NCBI GenBank assembly: GCA_945860165.1
Contig: CAMAPL010000003.1
Coordinates: forward strand, 122,495 to 186,494
Origin: Rhizobium sp. Q54
GTDB taxonomy: Bacteria; Pseudomonadota; Alphaproteobacteria; Micropepsales; Micropepsaceae
Length of the DNA: 64,000 bases
Direction: 5' to 3'
Shown here: positions 54,403 to 64,000 of the stretch, piece after piece
Position numbering within the stretch: position 1 is the stretch's first letter
How the letters are laid out: the number at the start of each line of letters is the position of its first letter
Notes under the pieces: model-generated
What the model saw: the letters and a program-made list of their open reading frames with translations, nothing else
What the model was told of the DNA's origin: nothing
Databases searched by the model: none
Translations under genes and position numbers: made by a program

Positions 54403-55434
54403 CTAGTGCGCCCGGACCTTTCGGGCAATGTCGAGCGCGACATCAGTAATCATGTCTTCCTGACCGCCCACCATGCCCCGCCGGCCAAGTTCCACCAGAA
54501 TTTCCCGCGTATCGACCCCGTAGTCCCTGCTCGCCTTCTCAGCATGCCGCAGGAACGAGGAATAGACGCCGGCATATCCCAGGCTGAGCGTCTCGCGGTC
54601 GACCCTGACCGGACGGTCCTGCAGTGGCCGAACCAGGTCTTCTGCCGCATCCATCAACTTATAAAGGTCGCAGCCATGCTTCCACCCTTTGCGGGTTGCG
54701 GCGGCTATGAAGACTTCCAGCGGCGCGTTGCCCGCCCCGGCGCCCATTCCCGCCAGGCTGGCATCGACCCGCACTGCGCCTGTTTGCACTGCCACAATAG
54801 AGTTGGCGACCCCAAGCGAAAGATTGTGATGGGCATGCACGCCGCGCTGGGTCGAAGGCAGAAGGACACGGTCATAGGCTTCGAGGCGGGCCCGGTAGCC
54901 ATCCATGTCTAGGGCGCCGCCACTATCAGTGACATAGACACAATGTGCGCCATAATCCTCCATCAGCTTGGCTTGCTGCGCCAGGGGTTCCGGTTCCGCC
55001 ATGTGGCTCATCATCAGGAAGCCGGAAACGTCCATGCCGAGCTTGCGCGCAAAGGTGATGTGCTGCCTGGCGACGTCGGCTTCGGTACAATGGGTGGCCA
55101 CCCGCACCGACACGACACCCATATCGAACGCTCGGTGCAGATCTTCCACAGTGCCGATGCCGGGAAGCAGCAATGTCGTAAGCCGCGCTTTGCGGATCAC
55201 GCGCCCCGCTGCCTCGATCCAGTCCCAGTCCGTGTGGGCACCAAAACCGTAATTAAAGGATGAGCCGTTGAGGCCATCGCCATGTGCGACCTCAATGGCA
55301 TCGACGCCCGCTTCATCCAGCACCTTCGCGATCTTGGCCACATGGTCAACGCCATACTGATGACGGATCGCATGCATGCCGTCACGCAGTGTGACGTCCT
55401 GGATATACAATCCTGTTTCATGTACGGGCATCAT
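54403..55434 (-). CDS. mhpE: 4-hydroxy-2-oxovalerate aldolase
   Basis: This class II aldolase of 343 residues cleaves 4-hydroxy-2-oxovalerate to pyruvate and acetaldehyde, the penultimate step of meta-cleavage of catechols. The N-terminal [13 protein letters not shown] carries the metal and catalytic Arg, and [30 protein letters not shown] and [13 protein letters not shown] hold the other ligands. Its ATG overlaps the stop of the dehydrogenase by 4 bases. In family members the two proteins form a complex that channels acetaldehyde. Confidence 0.95.
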   Translation of the reverse strand: MMPVHETGLYIQDVTLRDGMHAIRHQYGVDHVAKIAKVLDEAGVDAIEVAHGDGLNGSSFNYGFGAHTDWDWIEAAGRVIRKARLTTLLLPGIGTVEDLHRAFDMGVVSVRVATHCTEADVARQHITFARKLGMDVSGFLMMSHMAEPEPLAQQAKLMEDYGAHCVYVTDSGGALDMDGYRARLEAYDRVLLPSTQRGVHAHHNLSLGVANSIVAVQTGAVRVDASLAGMGAGAGNAPLEVFIAAATRKGWKHGCDLYKLMDAAEDLVRPLQDRPVRVDRETLSLGYAGVYSSFLRHAEKASRDYGVDTREILVELGRRGMVGGQEDMITDVALDIARKVRAH

Positions 55435-56375
55435 GCAGCCTGTTGCACCATTCTTCGCGCGGCAATCTTCTCGGCCGTGCGCAAACCCGCCGAGGTCATG
55501 ATGTCCAGATTTCCCGCGTAAGCTGGAAGATAGTGGGCGGCCCCTTCTACTTCCAGAAACACGCTGGTCTTTAGGCCTTCGAAGACGCCGACACCGGGAA
55601 TGGAAACAGGATTGTTCGATCCGAAGCGTTCGAACTGCACTTCCTGCTTCAAGCGGTAGCCCGGCACATAGGCTCTGACTTTCGCGACCATGCGATGAAT
55701 TGACTCCGTGATCTGCTGTTCGTCCGCGCCAGACGACAAAGTGAGCACCGTTCCGCGCATCAGAACCGGTGGTTCCGCCGGATTGAGAATGATGATAGCT
55801 TTTCCCTTCACGGCTCCGCCGACTTTTTCGATGCCCAGAGCGGTGGTCTGGGTGAATTCGTCGATATTGGCGCGCGTCCCCGGCCCGGCCGATTTGGAGG
55901 CGATGGAAGAAACGATCTCGCCATAATGCACGGTGGCGACCTGGCTTACCGCCGCAACGATGGGAATCGTAGCCTGCCCGCCACAGGTCACCATATTCAC
56001 ATTGAGCGCATCCAGATATGCATCGCCATTGACCTCGGGAATAACGTAGGGACCGATTGCAGCCGGCGTAAGATCGATCATCACCTTGTTATCGGCCAGG
56101 CAAATATCACTGTGATGCTTGTGGGTCGCGGCGCTGGTGGCATCAAAAACGATGCCGATCTCTTTCCATAGCGGCATCCGCACTAGCCCGGCTATGCCAT
56201 CGGCGGTAGCGGCAACGCCAAGCCGCTTGGCCCGGGCAAGGCCATCGGATTGCGGATCGACCCCGACCAGCGCCCCCATCTCCAGGATAGATGACGTGCG
56301 CATGATCTTGATCATGAGGTCAGTGCCGATATTCCCCGATCCGAGGATGGCGACTTTTATTTTTCTGTTGGACAT
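55431..56375 (-). CDS. mhpF: Acetaldehyde dehydrogenase (acetylating)
   Basis: This 314-residue enzyme converts acetaldehyde, NAD+ and CoA to acetyl-CoA. The N-terminus has the dinucleotide motif [12 protein letters not shown] and the nucleophile is C131 in [13 protein letters not shown]. It is the partner of the aldolase that follows. Upstream meta-cleavage genes (a ring-cleavage dioxygenase, hydrolase or hydratase) are missing here, so only the last two steps are encoded locally. Confidence 0.95.
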   Translation of the reverse strand: MSNRKIKVAILGSGNIGTDLMIKIMRTSSILEMGALVGVDPQSDGLARAKRLGVAATADGIAGLVRMPLWKEIGIVFDATSAATHKHHSDICLADNKVMIDLTPAAIGPYVIPEVNGDAYLDALNVNMVTCGGQATIPIVAAVSQVATVHYGEIVSSIASKSAGPGTRANIDEFTQTTALGIEKVGGAVKGKAIIILNPAEPPVLMRGTVLTLSSGADEQQITESIHRMVAKVRAYVPGYRLKQEVQFERFGSNNPVSIPGVGVFEGLKTSVFLEVEGAAHYLPAYAGNLDIMTSAGLRTAEKIAARRMVQQAA

Positions 56376-56879
56376 TTTTGCTTTCCCCCAAATACATTAT
56401 ATACAACTGCGCTGTATCAAAAGATGACGTACCGTCATCTCTCATTAATTGAGAGATATAGCTCAGGAGTAGTCTTCTGCTACGCAGCCAAGGCCGCGCC
56501 AGGCAACGAAATCACGCTTAGTAGCGTCACAGCGAGACTGAAAGCGCGCCCTATCCTGATCACGAAGAGTGCCTTTGAGGTTGCAGGAACGAAGGTTTGG
56601 AAATCGTTCCTGATCCGAAATCATGGCTGGAGGCTCGGCTAGGGCCGCTGACCCATTTCGAAGATTGATCCATCCAGCAGCTTCGCGGCATGTGACCCCG
56701 CCGCTGCCCCGCCACAGCCATTCACAGGCTCGCCCAGCCCCATTCGCCCTGCCCGGCTGGCAGGTATTCAGCCGGTGCGAATGGCATCTTTTGGCCCAAA
56801 GTGGACATTCGTGTCTGGCTTTCTAATAGGCTGAGCGCTTGCGGCCCGATCACTAGCATAAAAACCTAGAAAATGGATC
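56376..56879. other. 504-base stretch without a supported gene
   Basis: This region should hold the promoter of the mhpF-mhpE-iclR transcript and the 3' side of the PiuC-like gene. A plus-strand frame at 56424-56642 has no family resemblance. I see no clear terminator, repeat or RNA gene in it. Confidence 0.55.
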
Positions 56880-57560
56880 TTAGGTCTCGCTCCAGAGCCG
56901 CAGGAGGTTGTGATAGACCGCCATCATGTCCACAAGTGCTGGATGATCGGGATGGTCGTGACCCATCCGCTGCAAAGCGTTGTCCAACTTGAATAGCATA
57001 GCGCGCTGGGCATCCAGCCGCACCAGGCTTTGTAGCCAGAAAAAAGCGGCGAGGCGGGCGCCTCTTGTGACCGGGACGACGTGATGAACGGTGCTAGCCG
57101 AATAGAGGACAAGGTCGCCCGCCGCCAGCTTGATGCTGTCCGCGCCATCGAGTTTTTCGATGATCAGCTCGCCGCCGTCGTAACTTTCAGGCGGCGACAA
57201 AAACAGGGTTGCCGACAGGTCCGCCCGCACCCGGTGGCCTGTGCCGGGAATGTGACGTATCGCGCCATCGATGTGGCGACCATATTGCTCGTCATTGGCA
57301 TAGCGATTGAACAGCGGCGGGACCACTTTCAGTGGCAGCGCCGCCGACAGGAACATCTGGTCGGCATCCAGCGCATCAAGAATTCGCTGGCCCAGCCGGA
57401 TACAAAGCGGATGATCTTCGCGCAACTGGTGGTTCTGCTTGACCTGTTGCGAGAGATAACCCGCGGTCTGGCGGCCATCCTTCCAGTCGGCGCCATCCAG
57501 AAGCTGGCAAATCTCGGCGGCTTCCGAAGGCGCCAGCACGTTGGGGATGCGGATTAGCAT
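56880..57560 (-). CDS. PKHD-type Fe(II)/2-oxoglutarate hydroxylase (PiuC/YbiX family)
   Basis: This 226-residue oxygenase has the iron ligands H96 and D98 (GRHIDGAIR) and a distal histidine in STVHHVVPVTRG, followed by the 2-oxoglutarate Arg in TRGARLAAFFW. PiuC-type genes are often next to TonB-dependent siderophore receptors and are iron-repressed. Here the gene starts 3 bases after the stop of such a receptor on the same strand, which matches. Its substrate in any organism is not established. Confidence 0.92.
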   Translation of the reverse strand: MLIRIPNVLAPSEAAEICQLLDGADWKDGRQTAGYLSQQVKQNHQLREDHPLCIRLGQRILDALDADQMFLSAALPLKVVPPLFNRYANDEQYGRHIDGAIRHIPGTGHRVRADLSATLFLSPPESYDGGELIIEKLDGADSIKLAAGDLVLYSASTVHHVVPVTRGARLAAFFWLQSLVRLDAQRAMLFKLDNALQRMGHDHPDHPALVDMMAVYHNLLRLWSET

Positions 57561-57563
57561 GAT

Positions 57564-59768
57564 CTAGTAATCTACCGACAGAGTAAGCATGGCGCTGCGA
57601 CCCGCTCCCGGTACCGCCCGGAACGGATGGATCTCATTGATATAGTCGCGGCCCGTCAGGTTATAAAAATTCAACTGGATCATATAGTTGGCGTTGATGC
57701 GATAGGACGAGGAAGCGTCCAGCGTATAGTAAGGGGACGATACCAAATACGTGGTGGAGGTGTTCTGCGCCAGGCGCTGGGAGACATATTGCCCGCCCAG
57801 CCCGATCGTCCATTCCGGTAGCAGTTCGTAATTGCTCCAGAAGGTCGCGGCATCCTTGGGCGTATTGACGAGCGGCGCGCCAAGCAGCGAGCCGCCCGTC
57901 GCGGTCGCCACGGTATGGCTGTCGAGATATGAATACCCTGCCTGCACGCGCCACTCGGGCGTTATGTTGCCCCAGAGCGATAGCTCGAACCCGTCCACCT
58001 GCTGCGCCCCGCCCAGCACATTGACGCCCGCCACAGTGCCGGGAATGCGCGCATTCTCCTTTTCGAGGCGGAACAGCGCGGCGGTCGCTTCTAGACGCTT
58101 GGAAAACAGGCTCCACTTGGCCCCGACCTCGAAGGATTTGTTCTTTTCCGACGGCAGGAAGGCGTTCTGGGTGCCCAGGGCGCGAGCCGAGGTCAATTGC
58201 GACAGCGATTCCGCTGACGGGTTGAACGATGTGCCGTGCGCGAAATAGAAGCTGACATTAACCATCGGCTTGTAAACCACACCGAGGCGATAGGTGATGA
58301 TCGGATCAACATTTTTGACTTGGCTGTTGAACGGCGGATTGAGCACGGTCGGCGCCGCCTGCGGGTGGTTGGGCACCGTGGCATAGGTGGTGGACTTGAA
58401 GTGGCTGGTGAACTGATCCCAACGGAAACCGACGGTGAGCTCCCATTGCTCGTCCAGCTTGATCGTGTCCACGGCATAGGCGGCAAGACTGGCCGCCGGC
58501 GTCTCGGCATAAAGCCGAGGAAAGACGGAGCCGGTGAAGGCAAGATGCTGGGCCGGTGCCAACAGATTGAGGGTCGGCACGCCGGTGGTGTTCTGGAACA
58601 GCGGCGTGGAATTTTCCCATGAGGCTTCGACACCGCTCACTAAGGTGTGCGCGAAACCCCAGCTGTCGAACCTGGCGGTGATTTCCGCCTGTTCGGTGCC
58701 CAGGCTTTCGGTGCTTGTGCCCTGCCAGATGTTGCGCGCCACCTGAACCGAAGGCAGCGGTGTGGCGGCGGTGGTGCCCGGCGCCAGAAGACCCTCGGAA
58801 ATACGGAAGTCGCGGCCATACTGGCCGTAGCGCATAGTGTTGCGGAATTGCAGGTTGGCGCTGAAGTCGTGCTCAAGTTTGACGGTCAGCAGATTGACAT
58901 TAGTTTTTAAATAGTCGGAATCAAAGCCGTAGTAATTGCTGAAATCGACCGGGGCGCGGCGGCCAAAATACCAAGGGATACCGTAATCGGGAATGTCGTT
59001 GGCTTCCTGATGCAGATAGCTGACGGTGAGGCGGGTGGGTGTTCCCAGTCCCAGCGCCAGAGAAGGCGCCAGTCCCCAGCGGCGCTGCTTTCCCGTGTTG
59101 CGGTCCGCGACATTGGCAACATGAACCATGCCCACGACGCGCACCGCCGCGCCCAGCTCAGACAAGGGTTGATTGTAATCAACTGTCAGGCGCCTGGTAT
59201 TATCGGTGCCCAGCGAAGCGCTGGCATATATATCCTCGCGCAGGTGCGGTGTCTTGGAAACCTGGTTGATCACCCCGCCAGTCGAACCGCGCCCGAAATA
59301 AACTGAGGACGGGCCGGAGAGGACTTCCAGCTGCTCGTAGTTGAATGTGTCGCGGTAATAGCTGCCGAAGTCGCGGATGCCGTCCATGTACATGTCGTTG
59401 CGCGCCAGGAAACCGCGAATAGTCGGATTGTTGCCTTGCCAAGAAAATTCTCCCGCCCCCAGGCTGATGCCCGGCGTGTTACGCAGCGCATCGTTGAGAT
59501 TGCTGGTGCCGCGTTCGCGCAGCAGGTCGCTGGTAACGATCGTCACCGACTGCGGCGTGTCCTGAAGCGGCGCGGGGAGCTTGGACAGGGACAACTGGGC
59601 GGCACCATAGCGTTCGCTGGTGACGGTGACATGCTCGGCTACCCTGGGTTCGCTGGTCTGTGAATGAGCCACGGGCATAAAACCCAGCGTGGAAATGCTA
59701 GTTCCCAGAAAAAGCTTCGCGGCAAATCGGCTCCAGAAAGACCGCTGGGTGTCAGCAAGGCTATGCAC
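57564..59768 (-). CDS. TonB-dependent siderophore receptor
   Basis: This outer-membrane beta-barrel imports an iron-siderophore complex using TonB. The plug domain includes LQDTPQSVTIVTSDLLRERG, NLNDALRNTPGIS and VYFGRGSTGGVINQVSK. The barrel ends in a short beta strand with an aromatic residue near the C-terminus (MLTLSVDY). The longest frame (to 59894) starts at TTG, with an ATG at 59867. The GTG at 59768 follows a purine-rich site and gives a standard signal peptide (FAAKLFLGTSISTLGFMPVAHS), so I use it; the start is uncertain. It leads a two-gene unit with the PiuC-like hydroxylase. Confidence 0.9.
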   Translation of the reverse strand: MHSLADTQRSFWSRFAAKLFLGTSISTLGFMPVAHSQTSEPRVAEHVTVTSERYGAAQLSLSKLPAPLQDTPQSVTIVTSDLLRERGTSNLNDALRNTPGISLGAGEFSWQGNNPTIRGFLARNDMYMDGIRDFGSYYRDTFNYEQLEVLSGPSSVYFGRGSTGGVINQVSKTPHLREDIYASASLGTDNTRRLTVDYNQPLSELGAAVRVVGMVHVANVADRNTGKQRRWGLAPSLALGLGTPTRLTVSYLHQEANDIPDYGIPWYFGRRAPVDFSNYYGFDSDYLKTNVNLLTVKLEHDFSANLQFRNTMRYGQYGRDFRISEGLLAPGTTAATPLPSVQVARNIWQGTSTESLGTEQAEITARFDSWGFAHTLVSGVEASWENSTPLFQNTTGVPTLNLLAPAQHLAFTGSVFPRLYAETPAASLAAYAVDTIKLDEQWELTVGFRWDQFTSHFKSTTYATVPNHPQAAPTVLNPPFNSQVKNVDPIITYRLGVVYKPMVNVSFYFAHGTSFNPSAESLSQLTSARALGTQNAFLPSEKNKSFEVGAKWSLFSKRLEATAALFRLEKENARIPGTVAGVNVLGGAQQVDGFELSLWGNITPEWRVQAGYSYLDSHTVATATGGSLLGAPLVNTPKDAATFWSNYELLPEWTIGLGGQYVSQRLAQNTSTTYLVSSPYYTLDASSSYRINANYMIQLNFYNLTGRDYINEIHPFRAVPGAGRSAMLTLSVDY

Positions 59769-60038
59769 TGCTTCTCTCTTCTTCCAAAGTCTTGGCTGTC
59801 CGGAAATTCCGCAACTTGAGACCAGCCGCGCGGCCACAGTCTGTATATTATTCCCAAATAACAGCATTAATTTCAAGTACGGGGCGCAAAGCAATGACCA
59901 GGGATGAATGTCCGCTTTTGACCAATTGTGTTGATGTGCGACGTCAGAGCCTATGAGACAGAATTGGGGTTTTAGCCAAGGGAGGAATTTAGTCTCATCG
60001 CCCTGTGAAGAGCGAAAGTGGTCGAATTTAACTAATGG

Positions 60039-60626
60039 TCAGCGATAATCCGGCCCCGCTGCCCAAGCGACTAGGGATTTTCGTACTCCCCGGGTAATCG
60101 GCGTCACTCTGTGCAGCGCATTAGCACGAAAGGCTACCAATGTTCCGCGCTGGCGGGGCGCGACATCGATCAGATGAGCAGCGCGCACTTCTAATTCGCA
60201 GCCATCATAGGATTCCGCGTCAGACAATTGCAGGCTAAGTGTTATCTTGCGCGGCTCCTGCGCCGGATTGGCGCTGTCCCGGGCATAGTCAATATGCCAG
60301 TCAAAATAGCCAGCTTCAGTCTGACGATAAACAGCGTATTGCAAAGTGGTGAGACCGGACAGATCGCTACGAAAATATTCTGCATTGAGCCGCAGCACTA
60401 TTTTTTCCATCTTTAGGTACAGTGTCTCAGTGGCCTCAGTGTCGCGCTCTACCCAAGCAACTTTGGAAGTGCGGATAGAATTGTAACCGTCGCCCAGCAC
60501 CTGGGCCGACTCTAGTACTAATCCGTCGCAATAGCGTTCCAGGGTAATCAGTTCAACGTCGCTGAACAGATCATGCCAAACTATCGTACCACCCTTAAGC
60601 AGAAAAGGCGGACTATCGCTGCGCAT
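60039..60626 (-). CDS. 2OG-Fe(II) oxygenase
   Basis: This 195-residue oxygenase has the facial triad H111, D113 (FDWHIDYARD) and H172 (ALHRVTPITRG), with R182 as the 2-oxoglutarate anchor. It resembles prolyl-4-hydroxylase-like proteins and the PiuC family but shares little with its neighbour beyond the motif. The region has lower GC than the middle of the window. Its ATG overlaps the end of a small open frame on the same strand. The substrate is unknown. Confidence 0.85.
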   Translation of the reverse strand: MRSDSPPFLLKGGTIVWHDLFSDVELITLERYCDGLVLESAQVLGDGYNSIRTSKVAWVERDTEATETLYLKMEKIVLRLNAEYFRSDLSGLTTLQYAVYRQTEAGYFDWHIDYARDSANPAQEPRKITLSLQLSDAESYDGCELEVRAAHLIDVAPRQRGTLVAFRANALHRVTPITRGVRKSLVAWAAGPDYR

Positions 60627-60747
60627 CTAGATCCCGCAGGGCTTCCCACGCGCCCTCGTCAACAATGCGCTTTGCTGTTTTCAAACCTAGCCCAGAGATG
60701 CCAAGGGTGATGACGGGAGTTCTGTCGCAAAATCTATCTTGATACAT
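60613..60747 (-). CDS. Small possible protein with one helix-hairpin-helix-like motif
   Basis: This 44-residue frame starts at an ATG at 60747 and overlaps the start of the 2OG oxygenase by 14 bases. It reads TLGISGLGLKTAKRIVDEG and ends LRDLDAQR, which looks like one HhH DNA-binding hairpin. The overlap suggests coupling. It could also be the remnant of a longer gene or a chance frame. There is no strong ribosome site. Confidence 0.35.
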   Translation of the reverse strand: MYQDRFCDRTPVITLGISGLGLKTAKRIVDEGAWEALRDLDAQR

Positions 60748-60788
60748 GCGCTTTTCATTACCGCTAGCCTAGATGGCGCGAACTAAAA

Positions 60789-60830
60789 AAGAACCTCGTG
60801 CGATGCAAAAAGGGACCGCACGAGGTTCTT
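60789..60830 (-). terminator. Rho-independent terminator of the last TonB-dependent receptor gene
   Basis: AAGAACCTCGTGCG pairs exactly with CGCACGAGGTTCTT across a 14-base loop. On the minus strand it is followed by a T-run. It lies 27 bases past the receptor stop. Confidence 0.9.
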
Positions 60831-60856
60831 AAGAAAACTTTAGATTACAGAAATTC

Positions 60857-63800
60857 TTAATAGTTGAAGCGTACCCCTGCTCGAATCATACGGCCAAGCG
60901 GATCATAAACCGCAATTGATCCATCTGATGGGGGCGGGACGTTGGTTATATTATCAACTGCGCCATAGAGGGTTATATTCCCATTCCACTGATATGACAT
61001 AGCTAAATCGAGATACCCAACTGGGTTTACGATATTCGTATCCAGAAGGTTACCCTCACCAGCCCCTTGACTGATTACGCCTGTAGAAGAGATCGAGGCT
61101 CGTGCAACATTGCTGGGAAGGTTTTGGAGGCCATTGGTAAGCCTTGCTTCGCCATAACCGCGCGCCGTAACAGTTCCAGACCAAGGTCCCTCACTATATG
61201 TTGTGCTTAGCCTGGCGCGCGTCTGCGGCAGTCCGCTGCATGCATAAGAGACTGGGCTGCCCAAGCAGCCAGCCGAATTATAACTTATACCCAGCGCAGA
61301 TTGGCGAAGTAACGAGGTGTAATTTGCTGCTAACTCCCAGGCAAGAGAACCATCGAAAAAGTCCATAGAATAGTTGGCTACGACGTCAATACCAGTAGTT
61401 CGGATTGCAGCCGCGTTTGCGGCAAACTCATTGATCCGATATGGCTTAGTTCCCCCGTTTATTGCAGGGTCAAAAAGTAACAACGAACAAAAGGTTGCCT
61501 CCCCCAGCAAACAGCGATTGATGATGGTCTGCGCACCTGTCGAATAAATACCGCCATGGATATTTATCGTGTACCAGTCAGCCGATAGTGAGAAATTAGG
61601 AATAAATTGCGGGGTAAAAACGGCACCGAACGAGAGAGTAACAGCTTTCTCCGGTTGCAAGTTCCGATTGCCGCCCTGAGCAACCGTGGTCTGATAGCTG
61701 GGAGAACCCACAGGGTATTGGTTCTGGGATATCGCCACCACGCCGGGAGAAAATAGATCAGAAATCAGTGGCGCACGAATATCCATAGACCATGTAGATC
61801 TGAGCTTAATATTATCATCGAGACGGCTTGTAAGACCGAGCTTCCAGGTTTGGACGAGACCACTAGTCGAATAATCTGTGATACGACCAGATACGTTGAC
61901 ATTTAAATCCTGTACTATGACATCTTTCAGAACTGGAACTTCAGCCTCAATAAAACCTTCTTTCACGTTGTAAGCGCCAGAATAATTCCTGAAATTTCCT
62001 GCTGACCAAGGAACAGTTAGATTTACCGCCAATGCCTCATACTGACCAGCTTGCTCAAGGCGGTATTCAGCGCCGCCAACAACAGAAACCTTACCGGCCG
62101 GGAGTTCCCAAGGTAACTCGCCTTGCACCGTCCCAGAAAACACGGTCTGATTAAGTTTAATAACTTCTCTATTCAGCAGACCTAACGAAGGAATTCTGCC
62201 TGGATTGACGTACCTCATAGCAGCGTTAGATGCGACGCCGTTACCCATAATGTTGAGCGGTTGGCACCCTGCAGCGGCAGGATTACCCAAAAGAACAGCA
62301 CGGCACACGATGCTACCAAGTGGAAGATTAGATGTACCTCTATTAGTTGGTGTGACGTTTACAGCATCAATTGCAAAATTATAGTGTGGCGTGTAGGCCA
62401 CTTGTGCAGCGCTCTGAACCTCCCTCATCTGACTTTGCTGAGCATAGAGATTCCAAGACCAATCGTTTGCAAATCGACCCTCGAGAGTGAAGACAGCACG
62501 GCCCAGAGCTCTATTTAGCTTAAGGCATGGTACACCGACGGTGTTACATATTTTGTCGTAGGTAAGTTTCGAATTTAAATCGAAGTTATTAGTATTTATA
62601 GTTCCCAAAGATATGTTCTCGTTTGGCGACACAGATGTTCCACCCAGCCCGGTGGCACCATCAAACCCGTTGGATAAGACACCAAACTGAGACGCTATGC
62701 TTCTCGGTAAAAAAGCATTGTCAGCTCTTATATTAACATTCGACGTTCTTGTGCCGCCAGTACTGTGTGATGCAAAGGAACTGTAGTTCATCTGAACAGA
62801 CGCTTTAATATCGTTACTCAGGTCATAGCTCGCATAAGCGAATAACGTCGTATTGTGATAGGGAGTTGCAATCAAAGATCCGGATGCAGCAGGGGTAGTC
62901 CGGTACGAATTTGTGCAGCCCGCATAACATTGGTTTGGATTTATAGAACTGACTGTTCCAAAGTTAAATGGGACTGCCTGGCCATTGTTTACAAAATGTA
63001 ATCCGAACAAAGAGTCCTTAGTGATGCTACTTCCTACACCGCCGGCGGTATTCCCGCGTATCATTCCACCTTGTGTATATTGCCCTTGCCCAACGTTTCT
63101 TACGTGTTGGAATGCTGGGAGCCCATTTGAAGAAGTAGCTTTAGGATTGGGTACAATCGCTGCGTTACTCCACCATTTTGCATCGCCTAACCAGACAGGA
63201 TCCGAGCTCCAGATATGATCTCCACTCAATATCCAGTGAGCCCTACCCCCGGCAAAATCACCGCCAGCTGTGATAGAAGCCTTCATTTGACGTCTCTGAA
63301 GAGATGTGCCGTCCCCGTATTCAAGGTTTCCCTTTAAACCTGAAAATTTCTTATTCAAGACGATATTGACAACACCAGCTACGGCGTCGGAGCCATATGC
63401 TGCAGAGGCACCCCCGGTGACCACATCTATGCGCTGAACTAGCGCTGTGGGAATAGTGCTTAGATCAACGCCACCAGCAAAAAGATTAGATGACACGACG
63501 CGCTGACCATCAAACAAAACGAGGGTTCTTGCTATGCCTAGGTTGCGCAAATTAACAACGCTTAGTGCTGCATCTCCTTGGCTAAGATTACCTGAGTTTC
63601 TACCATTATCTGGTGTGTTTGAAATACCGACAGACGGCAGGCTAGTAATGGAATCAATAATATTCATCTTCGCATCTCGCTCAATTTGAGCGGCGCCGAT
63701 AACAGAGACTGGCGTTGGTGCTTCATAACCTCTGATAGAAAGTCGCGATCCTGAAACTATTACAGACTCAACACTGGTAGTGTCGTTTCTAGTGGTTTGG

Positions 63801-63889
63801 GCGATTGCTGGAAAAATACCCAGTAGGGACGACGCCCCGATTGCCGCAATTGAGCTACAACGCATCAAATTCTGATGTAGTTTAATCAT
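60857..63889 (-). CDS. TonB-dependent receptor, AT-rich
   Basis: This 1010-residue outer-membrane receptor has a signal peptide (IAAIGASSLLGIFPAIAQ) and a plug with VESVIVSGSRLSIRGYE, INIIDSITSLPSVG-like text, LRNLGIARTLVLFDGQRVV and VDVVTGGASAAYGSDAVAGVVNIVLN (in pieces). The last strand ends GVRFNY, with the terminal aromatic residue. It belongs to the large-barrel receptors common in Caulobacter and sphingomonads that import polysaccharide, peptide or flavonoid-type substrates; it is not siderophore-specific. GGGAG lies before the ATG. The gene is clearly richer in A and T than the rest of the window, and its codon use is different, suggesting transfer. Confidence 0.92.
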   Translation of the reverse strand: MIKLHQNLMRCSSIAAIGASSLLGIFPAIAQTTRNDTTSVESVIVSGSRLSIRGYEAPTPVSVIGAAQIERDAKMNIIDSITSLPSVGISNTPDNGRNSGNLSQGDAALSVVNLRNLGIARTLVLFDGQRVVSSNLFAGGVDLSTIPTALVQRIDVVTGGASAAYGSDAVAGVVNIVLNKKFSGLKGNLEYGDGTSLQRRQMKASITAGGDFAGGRAHWILSGDHIWSSDPVWLGDAKWWSNAAIVPNPKATSSNGLPAFQHVRNVGQGQYTQGGMIRGNTAGGVGSSITKDSLFGLHFVNNGQAVPFNFGTVSSINPNQCYAGCTNSYRTTPAASGSLIATPYHNTTLFAYASYDLSNDIKASVQMNYSSFASHSTGGTRTSNVNIRADNAFLPRSIASQFGVLSNGFDGATGLGGTSVSPNENISLGTINTNNFDLNSKLTYDKICNTVGVPCLKLNRALGRAVFTLEGRFANDWSWNLYAQQSQMREVQSAAQVAYTPHYNFAIDAVNVTPTNRGTSNLPLGSIVCRAVLLGNPAAAGCQPLNIMGNGVASNAAMRYVNPGRIPSLGLLNREVIKLNQTVFSGTVQGELPWELPAGKVSVVGGAEYRLEQAGQYEALAVNLTVPWSAGNFRNYSGAYNVKEGFIEAEVPVLKDVIVQDLNVNVSGRITDYSTSGLVQTWKLGLTSRLDDNIKLRSTWSMDIRAPLISDLFSPGVVAISQNQYPVGSPSYQTTVAQGGNRNLQPEKAVTLSFGAVFTPQFIPNFSLSADWYTINIHGGIYSTGAQTIINRCLLGEATFCSLLLFDPAINGGTKPYRINEFAANAAAIRTTGIDVVANYSMDFFDGSLAWELAANYTSLLRQSALGISYNSAGCLGSPVSYACSGLPQTRARLSTTYSEGPWSGTVTARGYGEARLTNGLQNLPSNVARASISSTGVISQGAGEGNLLDTNIVNPVGYLDLAMSYQWNGNITLYGAVDNITNVPPPSDGSIAVYDPLGRMIRAGVRFNY

Positions 63890-64000
63890 AGCGAAACTCC
63901 CTAAATTTTTTTAATTAATGGCATTTTTGTTAGGTATAATCTCTTACATAAAATATAGATTTAGTAGTTTAATTTTCTCTCGCCAGATAAATTATCTCAT

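Noticed and set aside
1..64000. CRISPR arrays, tRNA/rRNA genes, insertion sequences and prophage genes
   Set aside because: I looked for regular repeats, cloverleaf-like segments, transposase motifs and integrase genes and saw none.

Overview
This 64 kb window comes from a GC-rich alphaproteobacterial chromosome. The evidence is the dxs/xseB neighbourhood, paired IalB-family proteins, a bioF-bioD-bioA run, amtB-glnK, TonB-dependent receptors and many exported quinoproteins. A Rhizomicrobium/Micropepsaceae or Caulobacterales-like host would fit, but I cannot fix the genus from the sequence. I see no rRNA, tRNA, CRISPR array, transposase or phage gene.

Left part (1-13.9 kb), mostly minus strand and housekeeping: a partial Fe-S RNA methyltransferase, dxs, xseB, sppA and a CsbD-like stress protein. 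Next come exported MsrB and MsrA flanking two coupled IalB-family genes, then biotin synthesis (bioF, bioD, bioA, joined by 4-base overlaps) behind amtB-glnK. A plus-strand methylmalonate-semialdehyde dehydrogenase closes this part.

Middle part (14-44.7 kb), an accessory catabolic region: two tandem PQQ quinoproteins, a soluble aldose dehydrogenase-type quinoprotein, a third quinoprotein gene broken by two frameshifts and a nonsense codon, and a membrane PQQ glucose dehydrogenase. A gluconolactonase-like SMP-30 protein, a dienelactone hydrolase, a dimethylformamidase-like protein, an M81 peptidase with an orphan peptide-binding protein, a POT peptide transporter and a very long TolB-amidohydrolase fusion are also here. 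Debris lies among them: a PadR regulator with the gene after it, an NHL fragment and an MsrQ-like gene with an internal stop. The most unusual protein is a fusion of a cold-shock domain, an ArsC-like domain and a histone-H1-like basic tail (26843-27811).

Right part (44.8-64 kb): two adjacent Ntn-hydrolases (gamma-glutamyltransferase and penicillin acylase family), an exported methyltransferase, a TauE/SafE permease and another quinoprotein. Then an IclR regulator stands next to an aldolase and acylating acetaldehyde dehydrogenase pair (the end of a meta-cleavage pathway). Last come two TonB-dependent receptors, each near an Fe(II)/2-oxoglutarate oxygenase; the final receptor gene is clearly AT-richer than the rest of the window.

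Read together, the genes suggest a cell that oxidises sugars and alcohols in the periplasm with PQQ enzymes, degrades peptides and amides, and imports substrates through TonB-dependent receptors. Several genes lack ATG/GTG/TTG at their best-supported start (CTG or ATA instead). Several others carry single-base lesions, which could be real decay or sequence error.
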